A stretch of 64,000 nucleotides of DNA from Nothopassalora personata (Eukaryota; Ascomycota; Dothideomycetes; Mycosphaerellales; Mycosphaerellaceae): the NCBI GenBank assembly GCA_033816765.1, contig CM066292.1, positions 930,001 to 994,000 of the forward strand, given 5' to 3'. The notes beneath the pieces are model-generated. The model was not told the origin of the DNA and ran no database searches. It saw only the letters and a list, made by a program, of their open reading frames with translations. This document shows positions 43,879 through 54,913 of the stretch, one piece after another; the first letter of the stretch is position 1, and every line of letters starts with the position of its first letter. The position numbers and the translations under genes are program-made.

Positions 43879-44247
43879 TCACCAGCCGTGGGATGCGGTC
43901 ATGAACCATTCTGAGGCGTACTCGACTGCCGCGGGCGTCAGTATGAGGACAAGGGGATCAGACGGTACAGTCAAGGCCAGAGCGTTAAAGGAGTAGGATT
44001 CGTTGCATGGCCGAGCGGTGTTAGGTTTAGACGGCCGAGTGCTGCCGCGGCAAGCCAGAAGCCACAGTACGACTCCGGCGCTTAGACAATAGGGAAGATA
44101 ACGTCTAAAGCTAAAGACGATAAGCTGCTGCCAACTTGGACGAATAGCTGCAAACAAGCGGCGTTTCTTAGTGCGCTCGGCGTCGACCTGCGCCCTCTTT
44201 GCATTGCGCTGCGCGAGTGTTATAGATCCCGTTCTGACATCGAACAT
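43879..44247 (-). CDS. Hypothetical single-pass membrane protein or fragment
   Basis: A 122-codon frame starts at ATG (MFDVRTGSITLAQRN) and stays open upstream to about 44,330, so the true start could be an earlier exon. Basic residues 18-32 precede one hydrophobic segment (YLPYCLSAGVVLWLLAC, residues ~50-66). A short tail of about 55 residues follows. A TPAAVEY word faintly recalls the membrane-proximal motif of UstYa-like (DUF3328) proteins, but this is too weak to name it. Orphan or remnant; neighbours are decayed. Confidence 0.3.
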   Translation of the reverse strand: MFDVRTGSITLAQRNAKRAQVDAERTKKRRLFAAIRPSWQQLIVFSFRRYLPYCLSAGVVLWLLACRGSTRPSKPNTARPCNESYSFNALALTVPSDPLVLILTPAAVEYASEWFMTASHGW

Positions 44248-44578
44248 GTAACCTCCAGGCGCGCCGGCGTTCCTGCGGATGGAAGTTCCACTCGTTAGAC
44301 GACCGTGTCGACGAACAGGTACATCTATTCTCCCGCAAGCATTGCGTCAAGTTCATCCTCGTCTAGCAGGCCGCCGACGGCGAAGTAACGGAGATGTACG
44401 AGTGCGGTCACGGTAATGCGGCATATGATCCTGCGCGGCCACCGGATAAGCTGCTGGAGCACCATGGTTGCCGATGGCGTCGGTGTCAATCGTGTTGTGC
44501 AGCAGCGTAGTGTAGTGGACAGTGCAGAATTCCGAACAACAGCGATCCTCGCTTTGTTGTTCGACGCGTTCGTCGACG

Positions 44579-44815
44579 CATGCTGTTGAATTTAGCCGTC
44601 GCTACCCGAAGGCAGCAGCATAGCATATGGGATTCCTCTACGTAATAAGGTTTGTTAGTGCGTTCTACAGCATTCACTTACGCTCCATGTGATTCGATGC
44701 TTACGCGTACATCTTGGCGTAGAAGGGTATATAAGGGCACGCTCATTTACTTGTAGATAGCAACAACAATCAACAACCAATCAAGTTGTTTTTCAAACCT
44801 TCAACCAACACATGC
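44579..44815 (+). mobile_element. Solo Copia LTR with CATGC target-site duplication
   Basis: LTR 44,584-44,810 (227 bp) starts TGTTGAATTTAG and ends CAACCAACA, with CATGC on both sides (44,579-44,583 and 44,811-44,815). It contains GGGTATATAAGGGCACGCTC followed by CTTGTAGATAG, an evident TATA promoter and start region for the element. Un-RIPed. Same family as 50,159-50,385 and as the RIPed LTR at 62,728-62,941. Confidence 0.92.
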
Positions 44816-45311
44816 GACGCAAGGAGTGCGAGAACATCGACCTAACGCACGTTGCTCGTTGTACCATTGGCTATTGCGCGATCCTCATTCTATAGAGCCA
44901 GTTGATACTGATGTTGCCGAGATATATCTAACTTGCAAGTACTCTAGAAGTTCTGGTCGCTGGGCTAGCACCTGCTTATAATGTCGACGGCTATAGGTGA
45001 AGTTAGAAACATCGTAGAACTCGTGGGAGAGCATAGAGGGAGCCAGCTGCCTTTGCATCCATCGGACAGCAAGCATCGAGCCTACCGATGCCGAATCTAA
45101 CGTTCGGTGATATCGACTCGTTCGTGTTCATTGATGTCAGTCTTCTCGTCGCCGATGCATAATTCTTGTCAACTCGACATAGCACAGCTGCATGCATCTT
45201 TGTCGTGGTTTATGCACTTTATGCTTTTTCTTTCTTTCTCTTTCTCTCTGCCTTCCAACCAGCAATCACAATCGACGCAATGCGCTCCAAATCAAGGCCA
45301 ACCCACAGAAA

Positions 45312-45337
45312 CCCCCCCCCCCCCCCCCCCCCCCCCC
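45312..45337. repeat. Poly-C tract of 26
   Basis: Uninterrupted C homopolymer three bases before an ATG. Length may be affected by sequencing or assembly. Confidence 0.85.
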
Positions 45338-45340
45338 ACG

Positions 45341-47085
45341 ATGAAAATCCTCACCTCATCTCCTCCGACGAAGAAACAACCCCACCACCACTACCTCCAC
45401 CCACCACTTACCTCCTCCTTCATGCAAACACTCCGCCGTATAGCCAAGACCGAAACCTACATCTCACCACTTCTCGGCCTCTTCACCCTCATCCTCTTCT
45501 TCACCTTCAACCTGGCAAACTCCATCGCCGCCTTAGCCATAATGCTCAGCCTCATCATCATCAGCACCTCCTGCTACCTCACCCGTATACTCTTCTTCCA
45601 CTGAAAATTAGCAGCCGACACAGCTCGGGAGTTCCGACCGATGCACTACGTTGTGGTTTGTATATGCGCCATTTTCCTCACAGCCGCGATGCCATTCCTA
45701 GTTCTGCACCTTCCTGGACCAGCAGCACCACCTCCCCCTCTAGTCGACATGGCTGCGATCCTCGCGACGTTGCAGGCAGAGAGCGATACGGCTTATGCTT
45801 TCTCCGAGACCGAGTTGTCTTGGTTGCATGCGACTACGGTTCCTGCGGCATATGCTTGCCTGCAAGCCACATGTCAAGTTCCGTGCAGCAGCAGCAGCAG
45901 TAGCTCGACATCAACGACAGAGGATGATGTTTCGACTGCGTAGAGTAAGATTTGGGTACAACTAGAGAAGTGGCCTGGTGGACAGTTAGATATGGATTAT
46001 AAGAAGATGGGGTGTTGGAGGAAAGACTTAAGTCAGGAGCAGCGGCAGCAGTCTTCACACGGGAAATCTTCTGCTAGTGCGATGACGACGGAGGGGGAGG
46101 ATGAGACTGCTTCTTCTTCTTCTCTTAACTTCAATATATAAGCCGACCTCACCGCTCTTGCCTTGTCCCTCAACCCGTACGCTGCAAGCGTCATCGACAT
46201 CGAAGACGTCATCCAGTCCTAGGCAACGAGACCATCAACGCAGGCATAGCTCGAATTTGCGCAACAACAATCAACAACAATAACGCCAACGAGTCTCCTC
46301 CGGGTTCCGCCAACACTACCAAGATTTCCAACTCCTCCTCCTCCTCCTCCTGGCGATGGTGGTCGTGGTCGTGGTACTCCCACACACACCACCACCTCAC
46401 CACCTTCTACACCATAGCCGACCCAACCCCCTTCCCAACACGCCAACTCCGATCACTAACAAAACCCCTCTACCTCCTTCTCCTCCGACCTCTCCTCCTC
46501 CGACCTCTCCTCCTCCGACCTCTCCTCTCCTCCCCCCGCAGCACAACGCAACAAACCCTGCACGCCTCCATCGCATCCCTCGTCGCATCTCTCCAGGAAC
46601 TCGCCGAGCAGAACATCACTTACCACTTCCACGCCCTTCGCCGCAATCACGCTTCAGCTCGGGCAAAGTATTAGAAGGTCATTATGTCGACGATGATGAC
46701 AACGACGCGAGCAGAGGGCCGCGAAGGGCACGGTAGCCGCAGCGGAAACGGGAATTACGAGCTACTAGCGCCATTGCAAAATTTGTTTGGAGGCGTACGG
46801 AATGGGGCGACGGCGGGTTTGATGGAAGTGTTGCAGCGAGGGGATGGGGAGGAGGAGGATTTGGGGGTTTGGGGGAGGAGGAGGATTTGGGGGAAGAGGA
46901 GGACGAGGAGGATAATCGTGGAGGTGGGGAAGGAGGAGGAGGATTTAAGAGGAGGAGGAGGAAGAACAGTCACAATGGACGATGATAGTGATTATCGACC
47001 AACAGCATGGTGGGGATGGTATCTGGAGCGGGTGATTTTGAAGAAATTGCTACAGCCGGTAAACGATAAAGGGGAAGAGAGATAG
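45341..47085 (+). pseudogene. Decayed or multi-exon hypothetical membrane-protein gene
   Basis: Starts MKILTSSPPTKKQ. Two adjacent hydrophobic segments follow at residues ~47-83 (GLFTLILFFTFNLANSIAAL and IMLSLIIISTSCYL), then a stop at 45,602. A second piece from 45,641 (MHYVVVCICAIFLTAAMPFL) continues with TETELSWLHAT-like sequence and an acidic Ser run. After a stop, KIWVQLEKWPGGQLDM and LTALALSLNPYAASVIDIEDV are readable, and later QTLHASIASLVASLQELAEQ leads into 46,684-47,085. Stops between pieces are TAG/TAA. Either several introns or nonsense decay explains this; I favour decay. Function unknown. Confidence 0.4.
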
Positions 47086-47783
47086 AGTTTGAAGGCGAAG
47101 AGGATATTGATTGAGGAAGGGAGGTTGAGGAGGTAAGGGCTGGGGGTTGAAAAAGAAACATAGTATAGCATAGTAGGGGTGGTTTTTAGAGCAGATCATT
47201 TCCAAGAAATTGCTAGAGCCGGGAAAGGATGTGGAGATATAAATTGAGGGAGGTAAGTTGAGGATGTTAAGGCAGGGATATAGAAGAGAATAATAGCATA
47301 CTATAGCACAGTACGGGTAGTACTGTATAGCACGGTTGTGGGTGGATATAGGCTATATAGACCAAGAGAGGAAAAAGTTAGAAGCGAACCGAATATTACT
47401 CAAGGAAGGAGGGTCATGAAGGTTGAGACGGGAATCAAGAGCAGCGGGAGTGTAAGGAGGAGGATTCTGTCGTAGGTCGTAAGAGGGAGAGAGGGAGAGA
47501 GAGCGGATGGGACAGAGGGACTCGATTCAACCCAAACCGTATCTGCATGCAGCAGCATCCTCGACGATGGTTCATGGAAGGGAAAATGGAATGGAATGTA
47601 ATGAAATGGGTACATATCTGACTTGCTACGTACGACCAGCGATAGCATACATGCATGCATGCATGCACGTCTATCGCTCCGGCTAAAGATCATCACCCTC
47701 GCTGAAGATTGTCACTGTTACACACCTTCATTCACTGCCACTTTTGATCAGCGCCGTCAGCCCTCCAAAATAATTATTACAAG
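47086..47783. other. Intergenic, no gene seen
   Basis: Contains an ATGC run (47,646-47,667) and purine-rich stretches. Nothing else. Confidence 0.5.
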
Positions 47784-48830
47784 TTAGGGCTTCCAGCTTG
47801 CCCTTCGTAAGACGTCCCTCAAAGCTTCTACTCTTTGGCTGCATTGTTCTTCCAGCTCCCTGCGGTTGAGAGGGAAAGAAGGCAGGGCACCGGAACTTTT
47901 GGGCGGTACGATGCCCAATGCAAGACCAGAAGGTTCACCCGGCTCAACAAAAGCATTGACAAAAGCAAGCCAATCGTCAAGAGAGACAACAGTCTTGAAG
48001 GTTAAGTCGCACGCTAGGGCCTGATCTAGGACACCTTCTGCTTTGGCGGCGTTGTCGTACTCGTAGCGTGCAGTCTCCCACATTGCGAACATGTGCAACG
48101 CCCACTTTAGGTGCCAATCGGTCAAGCCCAGGGATATCCTGGCAGTCGTGTTCGTGCCGTGCCAGTAGGCAGAGTTTTTGTAAAGGTTGTGTTGGGGCCG
48201 AAGTCCTTGAGTGTCTCTTCGAAGCCTAGCTAAGAGATGTCCTTCGCTAGAGACGAAGTGTTCTTTATAGCTGAGAATAGCAGCAACTGGCTCTTGGTTG
48301 AGCTAATAGGCGGCGTCCAGCGCATCTCCGGTAGCATGTATAGGCCTTTGTTAATAATGCGTTGTTAATGGTGTATGACAATGACATGTTAGAGTCAATG
48401 TCCTAAGCCTGGCGACTTGTAAGAAATGTGTGCTTTAAGACTGTTTCCCGAGCTTTGCGCATGCTTTTAGCAAGAGGTGGATTGGACAAGAGACGTTCGG
48501 CCGAGATGCCGTTACTAACGAAACTTTTGAGCAGTAGAGAAGCGTGCTCAGGGTCGAGTTCGGTATTAAGCAGCGAGGCGCGTGCTAATTGCGTCGCTAG
48601 CAATGTTGGGTCAAGCAGCGTGGCGGAGAGATTTCGGGTTCTTAAGATATAACGCTGACGATCGAGAGGTGGTAGTCGTAGTCCAGCGCACGCGCGAAGT
48701 TAATCAAATGACGGTTAGGCAGCCGAAATCCCACAACCGATAAGAAGTGCAACAAGGCCGAGAAGAATAACGAGGAAAGTAAGAAGATACGTGTTATGCT
48801 TAAGGGATAAGGAGAGGGGTGCCGTTCGTT
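47784..48830 (-). pseudogene. Decayed hypothetical gene, minus strand
   Basis: Open pieces in order on the minus strand: ALLHFLSVVGFRLPNRHL (~48,740), then LLATQLARASLLNTELD...LTSRQA-stop (48,403-48,640), then SYKEHFVSSEGHLLARLRRD (~48,250) continuous with TDWHLKWALHMFAMWETARY through DVLRRASWKP-stop (to 47,784). The last piece is about 165 codons. Pieces are joined by frameshifts, so this is likely a pseudogene. Helical composition; no family recognised. Confidence 0.45.
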
Positions 48831-49144
48831 ACAACTTTTTATTAGCAGTTATACGTAAAGGAGAGATTAGTGCAATTCGTCGTAGCTCTTTGTTAGCATC
48901 TGTGCGTAGAGGTGAGAAGGAGAGTGTCCGCGGTAGCGGCGGTGGCCCTTAAAGGCTCAACGGCTTTGTAGTCGCGTCGTTGAGTTTGCTGCGAAGAGGT
49001 ACGTAGGACAGTCCTCGCGCTCGCTTGCAGAAGGTCAGCTTGTGACGGCGAGGATGTGCATCGATCTCATACGATGATGTCCGGTTTAGGTGCTTGTGCA
49101 GCTCCATTCGAACTTGATTCGATACATAAATGTCCTCGATGTCG
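48831..49144. other. Intergenic, no gene seen
   Basis: GC-normal sequence. Two CTTTTTATTAGCA / CTCTTTGTTAGCA-type repeats with GTTATACGTAAAGG / CTGTGCGTAGAGG lie near 48,833-48,920. Otherwise nothing recognised. Confidence 0.4.
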
Positions 49145-49733
49145 GCTTACGAGTACAACTGCGACTCCATTTTATCCTTCAGATCAACATAATCAAGCTG
49201 CTCCGATGTCTCTTCGTGTCGTATGTCGGGTGGTGAGTACTGCTGCGACTCGTTGTTATCCTTCGCATTAACATGATTAAGCTGTTCCGAGATCTGTTCG
49301 ACCTCGGAGTCGTCCAGTGAGTACAGCTGCGACGCATTGACTTGAAGTGAATGGGCTATAGGTCCGTGCCCATGCACAACCTAAAAATATATAGCTGCAT
49401 TTCTTCCACCTTCATAGAAATAACAACCAAGACACATGCATCACCCATCAAGTCATTGTCATCCTTCTAACCAACATAATCAAGCTCTTCGGACGTCTGT
49501 TCGTCTTCTTCGAGAGAGGAACATGATGCACTTCCCTCGATGTCTGCTATGAGTGACTGTACGGGTCATGTACGACTTGGCTCGATGCATGACTATCGCT
49601 AGTGTTGCGTAATGACGAGCGCCCTTCCTCGTCGGCATGAGTAGAGACGTGGTGGTGATGGTCAGGCTCTTTCTCTTTCTCTCGGTCCTGGTCTTGCTCT
49701 TGGTCTTGCTCTGCCTACGCCTCTGCCTTTGCC

Positions 49734-49900
49734 TCTCCCTCTCCCATTCCCATTCCCTTTCCCTCTCCGTTTCCCTCTCCCTTTCCCTTTCCCCCTCCCT
49801 CTCCCTCTTCCTTTCCCTCTCCCTTTCCCTTTCCCTCTCCCTCTCCCTCTTCCTCTCCCTCTCCTTCTCCCTCTCCCTCTCCCCTTGTCTCTGCCACTGC
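49734..49900. repeat. CCCTYT-like pyrimidine simple repeat
   Basis: Imperfect hexamer array of CTCCCT/TTCCCT on the plus strand. It encodes Arg-Glu or Glu-Gly runs on the minus strand depending on frame. Confidence 0.9.
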
Positions 49901-50153
49901 CTCCGTCTCCGTCTCCGTCTCCGTCCGCTTCTCCTCCACCTCCTCCTCCTCACCCTTAACCAAGGTCCTCCATTGCAGCCACTCTTGATGAAACAGAGCT
50001 TCAAGTTCCCGCTACGGATAGTCTGCTTCTTCTTCTCCCACTTCACGTTGCTTTCGACCCAGCGGCGCTGCTAAAGCCTGGCGCGTTGAACTGAAACGCC
50101 GCCGCCATTGAGGATGCGCCCGGGAGGAAGACGGCGGGGTTGGGGGTGGTGCT

Positions 50154-50390
50154 TGGACTGTTGTTTGAAGGGTTGATGAACAGCTTGATTGCTTGTTGAT
50201 TGTTGTTACTGTCTACAAGTGAATGAGCGTGCCCTTATATACCCCTCTGCGCCAAGAGGTACGCGTAAGCATCGAATCACATGGAGCGTGAGTGAATGCT
50301 ATAGAACGCACTAGCATACCTTATTACGTAGAGGAATCCCATATGCCATGCTGCTGCCTTCGAGTGGCGACGGCTAAATTCAACATGAAC
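50154..50390 (-). mobile_element. Solo Copia LTR inserted in a gene
   Basis: LTR 50,159-50,385 (227 bp, same length as the copy at 44,584), in minus orientation. Flanks are TGGAC (50,154-50,158) and TGAAC (50,386-50,390), a 5-bp duplication with one G-to-A change. It carries the same TATATAAGGGCACGCTC promoter core. The reading frame of the surrounding hypothetical gene is continuous if the LTR is ignored. Confidence 0.9.
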
Positions 50391-50997
50391 CTGAAGTGCT
50401 GCTGCAGCGCTGCTGCTGGCAGGTTCGGAAGTTCGGCGGACGGCGCTTGGGCTTAGACTTGTCGTCGTCGTACGCGCACGAGGGCGTCGCTCTTGATGTG
50501 ATGGTGTTTTTGGTGGGCATTCTTCTTGGCACCATTCTTCTTGCTTCTGCCGACACCGAGGTCCGGGCCGGGGCTTGAGTGTGAAGTTGCGCGCCGATCC
50601 ATCACGTCGCCGACCACACAACAGCAAGCAGTAAACAATACGATGTAAGTCAAAGGGCGTTGGCTGCCACTATGTCTCATACACTAGGAAAACCCACCTT
50701 CTGTAGTCTGAACGCCATCTTACACACCACCAACAAGTCACGCCGCGCGGCGATAGCGTTGGGCGCGTTCACCTTTAGCCAATCCCCTTTCCACTGCCTA
50801 GCAGTGAACGGTGCGCGAAATACATATAGTATACAACGTCGAGCCACCCTCTAGTGACCCTCCAGTCACCATCCATCGCCACTCAGTCACCGTTCAATCA
50901 CCCTCCATCACCACCGAGCACAGTACTAGTCGCCCCATCCATCACATAATCACATCTCCATCGCCTCCCCAACCCAATCCGCTACCCACAAACGAAC

Positions 50998-51908
50998 ATG
51001 TCCACGCTCGCCGCCATGTTAGAGCAATCCCACATTACTCGCAATCCCATGATCGACGGCCGCATCCGCGCATGTTTTATCGACAACATCTGGACGTTTA
51101 TCTAACACGATCGTATTATCGATTACTACCAATATAGAGCCGCCTCCACCGCCACCACTACAATCGATGACAAGACTAACACGACCTCGGACGACTCCCC
51201 CTCACCGCTAAACTCACTCTACCAGAGAGAAAATCCATAACAGCCAGCCTTACTTACCCGCATCAACAACGCCAAACTCCCCAGACGCGGTCAAGACCTA
51301 GAACTCGACGACTGGCGACAACGATACCCTAACGCCTCCGTCCTCGACTTATTACCACAAAACGACGAGCGAAAACAAGACGTCCCCTTCGTGAGAGCGA
51401 GTCGTGACGCCTTTGAATCGCTTTATCAATTGTTAGAAACATCCTATTCCGACCTAATGTTTTGTAAAAGGAAGTGTTCTGGACAGTGGTGGTGCAGTTG
51501 CGACTGCCATTATTATCATTAGTAAGGATGTGGTCGGAGAGGGAGGGTTTTGTTAAGCTGGGAGAAAGGACTAACTATAATTACAATGATAATAATGAAG
51601 GCTACGCACCTACCACTATTATTAAGGACACCACAGCCGATGCATTACTACTATCATTACTATTATCATCGCAGGAATGGCTACTACCAGCACCAATTAC
51701 TACTAGCGATGATAATAATGCTCAACGACGACAACATAGCCTTACGCCTACTCGACTCATAACGATCCCCTACATCTCGGATCTTTCCCTTTCCCCTTCC
51801 CTTTTTCTTCTGCCTCCTCGCGAGAAGCAGAACCACAAACATAAACACACCACCCGAACTATGGGCTCGGATCTCGTAGAAGATAAGAGGAGAGGAACGA
51901 TAATGTAA
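50998..51908 (+). pseudogene. Decayed hypothetical gene with RIP-type nonsense codons
   Basis: Starts MSTLAAMLEQSHITRNPMID. The frame continues to 51,522 except for TAA at 51,103 and 51,238, each compatible with CAA to TAA. Protein-like text follows (LPRRGQDLELDDWRQRYPNA, DAFESLYQLLETSYSDLM). After about 51,470 a shifted frame (51,474-51,908) continues with QLRLPLLSLVRMWSEREGF and an Asn-rich region and ends at 51,908. No domain recognised. Introns could explain part of this, but the two TAA codons lack obvious splice sites. Confidence 0.5.
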
Positions 51909-52261
51909 GAGTATTTATAGATGCATGCATGCAAGAGCATGTATGTAGGTATAGCTGTGTTTGATAAAACACGAAAGAAGACGCCCGCCCTTATTCATTC
52001 CATTCATTCATTGTTGTCGGTCGTCGGTCGTGAAGGGATTTATTGCTACATGTTGCAAAACTCTTTAGTACGAAGAAGAGTCATGGGAATCTCGCGTCAA
52101 TCAATTAATCCGTACACATATCACCTTCACTCGTCTCTCTCAAGACTACTCCCCTGCCAATTCCAATTCTACTTATAATCCTAATCCCAACCCTGACCAA
52201 TAAGTTCCCTCACCCCTTCCTCCTCCTCACCTCCTCATCCTTTCCCCTTTCCCTGAAAATC
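51909..52261. other. Intergenic, no gene seen
   Basis: GC-normal sequence. An ATGC-type repeat at 51,920-51,935. Nothing else. Confidence 0.45.
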
Positions 52262-53667
52262 CTAACTCCCATCCCTCCACCTCCTCAATCCATTCCAACG
52301 GCTTAGACCCCGCGATAAACATTGTCCCTTCCTCCCTGATCCCCCTCCTCCTCCTCCCCCATCAGCAGCTGTCCCGTCCCATGCTTCAGCAAAGACGTTC
52401 CTGCTTTCGCCTCTGCTAAAGCATCCTCGTACGCATCCATCAGAGACCGCGGTAAGGAAGAGCAACCCTTGCCGAGACTGTGGCGCGCCTGTTCCGGGCT
52501 AGGACTGCCGCCGTGGCTAGCTGGCTTGTTCCATCGGCTGGTGTGCGCTGCTCCACATCGACCTCAGAATGGCGGGGGGAGAGATGTGAAGAGCACAGGG
52601 AGATGTATGCATTGAATAGGTTGCTAGTACCGTGGCGGAGTGCAAGAGGGAGAGAGAATGCTAGGAGTAGCGATGGCGGTGACGGTTCAGGTACCAGAGG
52701 GTGCGAGGGATAGCTACGCTTGGTTCGACTGCTCGTTGAGGGAGGAGGTTGATGGGGGGATGCATACAGGAGGAATACTACGCAGGCCGTGTGCAGCGTA
52801 ATTGAGAGGATCAGGAGGAACCGAGGATGGCGATCCAGTAGGTGATGCGATTGCGATTGATGTTGCTGGCGGCTACGGCTACAACTGGCTGGTGGTGGTC
52901 ACCAGGTGATTCTAAGTCTGATTCTGCCCTTCGCGCTGCGATCCCGCCTCGTCCTCCGACGACGACCCGTGTGATGGGCATTCCTTTCCCCCCCTGCCGA
53001 GCATCCTTGTCTGGTTCAAGTGGTCGTTCGCCTCTCGACGTGTGTTGCAGCGCATCATGAGTCGCATGGGCAAAATGGTTGCGGGAAAGTGTATCTCGTG
53101 TCGAAAGAGTTTGCTGCTCCGTGGGCATACCAGCACCTCAGTCTTCTTCAGCTTCCACAGCCGGCTTTAGTGCCAATGGAACAGGAGCAGCTGCTGACGT
53201 CGGCGGCAAGAGTAATGTTATGTTTGTGATGCCATTATCGTTCAAGTCGCTCGCTTGTTGCGTAGATGCTGTTTCTGTACTCTTCTCAGCCTCCCTCTCA
53301 CGGTACGAAGCTCCATCGCTCATAAGTCGTTGTTTCACTTGTCAAGACGTCCCTTATGGCTGTGGCGTCTCATCGGGCTGCGCATCCTGCTCCTCCTTCT
53401 TGCTCTGCCTCTCGCTAAAGATCCAAGGCTAATAAGTCGCTGTCTCGCAAGCGGAGACTTCGCTTATGGCTGTCGCATCTCATCAACTGCGCATCCTCCC
53501 TCTTCCTCTAGCGTGCTTTGGCTCCCCAAGAGACCATCATCATCTTTTGTCTGCGGAACCTCCTCCTCCTCGACAATGCGACGTGGGGGACGGTCAACAT
53601 CCGAATCGTCCTCGGCTGTGTCGGAAGCGGAAGGCTGAAGAGATGGTACGGCAGCGAGCTCGGCCAT
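52262..53667 (-). pseudogene. Decayed hypothetical acidic-protein gene
   Basis: Minus strand pieces: MAELAAVPSLQPSASDTAED with PPRRIVEEEEVPQTKDDDGL (53,464-53,667), then a KSPLARQRLIS stretch, then MKQRLMSDGASYREREAEKS with NGITNITLLLPPTSAAAPVP (53,138-53,338), then 52,811-53,128, and near 52,350-52,450 DAYEDALAEAKAGTSLLKHG with an acidic run. Stops and frame changes separate them. Disordered, acidic protein of unknown function; likely pseudogene. Confidence 0.4.
53321..53540. repeat. 110-bp tandem duplication
   Basis: Two units, each starting ATAAGTCG-TGT-TC and containing CTTATGGCTGT-GC-TCTCATC-...CTGCGCATCCT. About 80% alike. Confidence 0.75.
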
Positions 53668-54490
53668 GAGTACGATCGTCTCGTGAGGGAGGATTCACCT
53701 CTAGGCTCCTCAGATGTATCTGGTGGCTTTAGCCGTCCGCGAAATGGAAGAAGCACTACCTAGCTGTCATTGCGGTCGCGGAACGCCTGCCTGTGACTTC
53801 TCCGAAAAGGCCATTGTGATCGGATCGTAGTGATGGGTAATCGATACGCGGTATCTTAGTATGACAAGAAGCAGTGTTGCAAGTCATTGTGGGTTGATTA
53901 GCAGTGAGCATCGCCTAGCAGTGCGCATCCGAGATTTCATTCATCAGCGATAGTTAATCTTCGATGCCGGCGGTCGATGTGGAACAGCTGCACGGTGTGC
54001 ACACTTCCACTAAATTTAGTGAAGCTTAGTGAAGCATTGACTAGAGTCGTCGACACAACAGTTGACAATAGTTAACTTTCAGTGCGCTATACATGAAATG
54101 ACGTGCAGCTGTGCATGGCGTGTAGCTGTGCATGTTCATGACCGCTAAGAACATGGATTTGTCGCCGTTTTCAACCCTTCTCGAACCGGCGCCATTGCTA
54201 ACGGCTTGAGGTCACAGAACGTGTCACGCATAATACATACGATACTGTACACTCGCGAAGCAATCACCACGCAGTGTACAAGATGGCATTTTCAGGCTGC
54301 ACGTTGGCCTTCCTGCCTTACAGAGTAGTGTCCGATCCTGCTTCAGTAGGAATTTGCTACGCTGCAGAGCGTGCATAGACAGATCCTATACACGGCCTAA
54401 TGAAGTTCAACTGTAGCTTAGGCGACGCTAGTAATGTTTAACTAGGTGAGGCCTAAGTTTAGTAGACTACGCACGACATGCGACTCTAGC
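53668..54490. other. Intergenic, end of the GC-normal island
   Basis: No gene seen. Composition becomes RIP-like after about 54,490. Confidence 0.45.
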
Positions 54491-54874
54491 ATTTCTCGAA
54501 CCGCAGTCGTAGTCTTTCTTTCTTATCTCCTACGATAGCCTTAGAAACAGTAAGTAACGAATAGTAGCACTTACTAATATTTAAGCTTTTTATCTACATA
54601 ACAATAAAATAGGCGGCGTTAGCTATAGTTAAAATTGCTACGTCTCCGCTCTTATTACGTAATACTACGACATCCGTAAGAAGTACTTTAAAGTTCTATA
54701 ATAGACCTAGTAATTAATGCGCGCGTTACGGACAATCTTCTAAAGACGTCGACCCTTATTAATAGGGAGGAGATAAAAGAGCTACTAACTCCGCTAAAGC
54801 TACCGTAGTCCTTCTATATCTAGATTTGCTAGCTAGGTTATATTCTTTATATCCCTCTTAATCTTATCCTCGGC

Positions 54875-54913
<39 letters not shown>

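Larger units (their letters stand above)
49145..50680 (-). pseudogene. Hypothetical gene split by a solo LTR and decayed
   Basis: Minus strand. The upstream part (50,390-50,680) contains AYDDDKSKPKRRPPNFRTC in one of several open frames. Removing the LTR and one 5-bp duplication leaves at least two frames open across the junction, one of them giving NPAVFLPGASSMAAAFQFN then APGFSSAAGSK, which hits TGA. With one base shift VKWEKKKQTIRSGNLKLCF follows. A long Arg/Glu low-complexity tract encoded by a CCCTCT-like repeat comes next. Repeated acidic motifs (EEDEQTSEELDYV, SEQLNHVNAKDNNESQQY, EETSEQLDYVDLKDKMESQLY) occur in the last part with stops between. Function unknown. Confidence 0.4.

Noticed and set aside
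44584..44810. Host gene promoter with TATA box
   Set aside because: The same 227 bp recurs at 50,159 and, RIPed, directly after a Copia RNase H at 62,728; a target-site duplication flanks it, so it is an LTR.
49637..50074. Leu/Ser-rich plus-strand protein
   Set aside because: Opposite-strand reading of the CCCTYT simple repeat; all frames of this repeat are open by composition.
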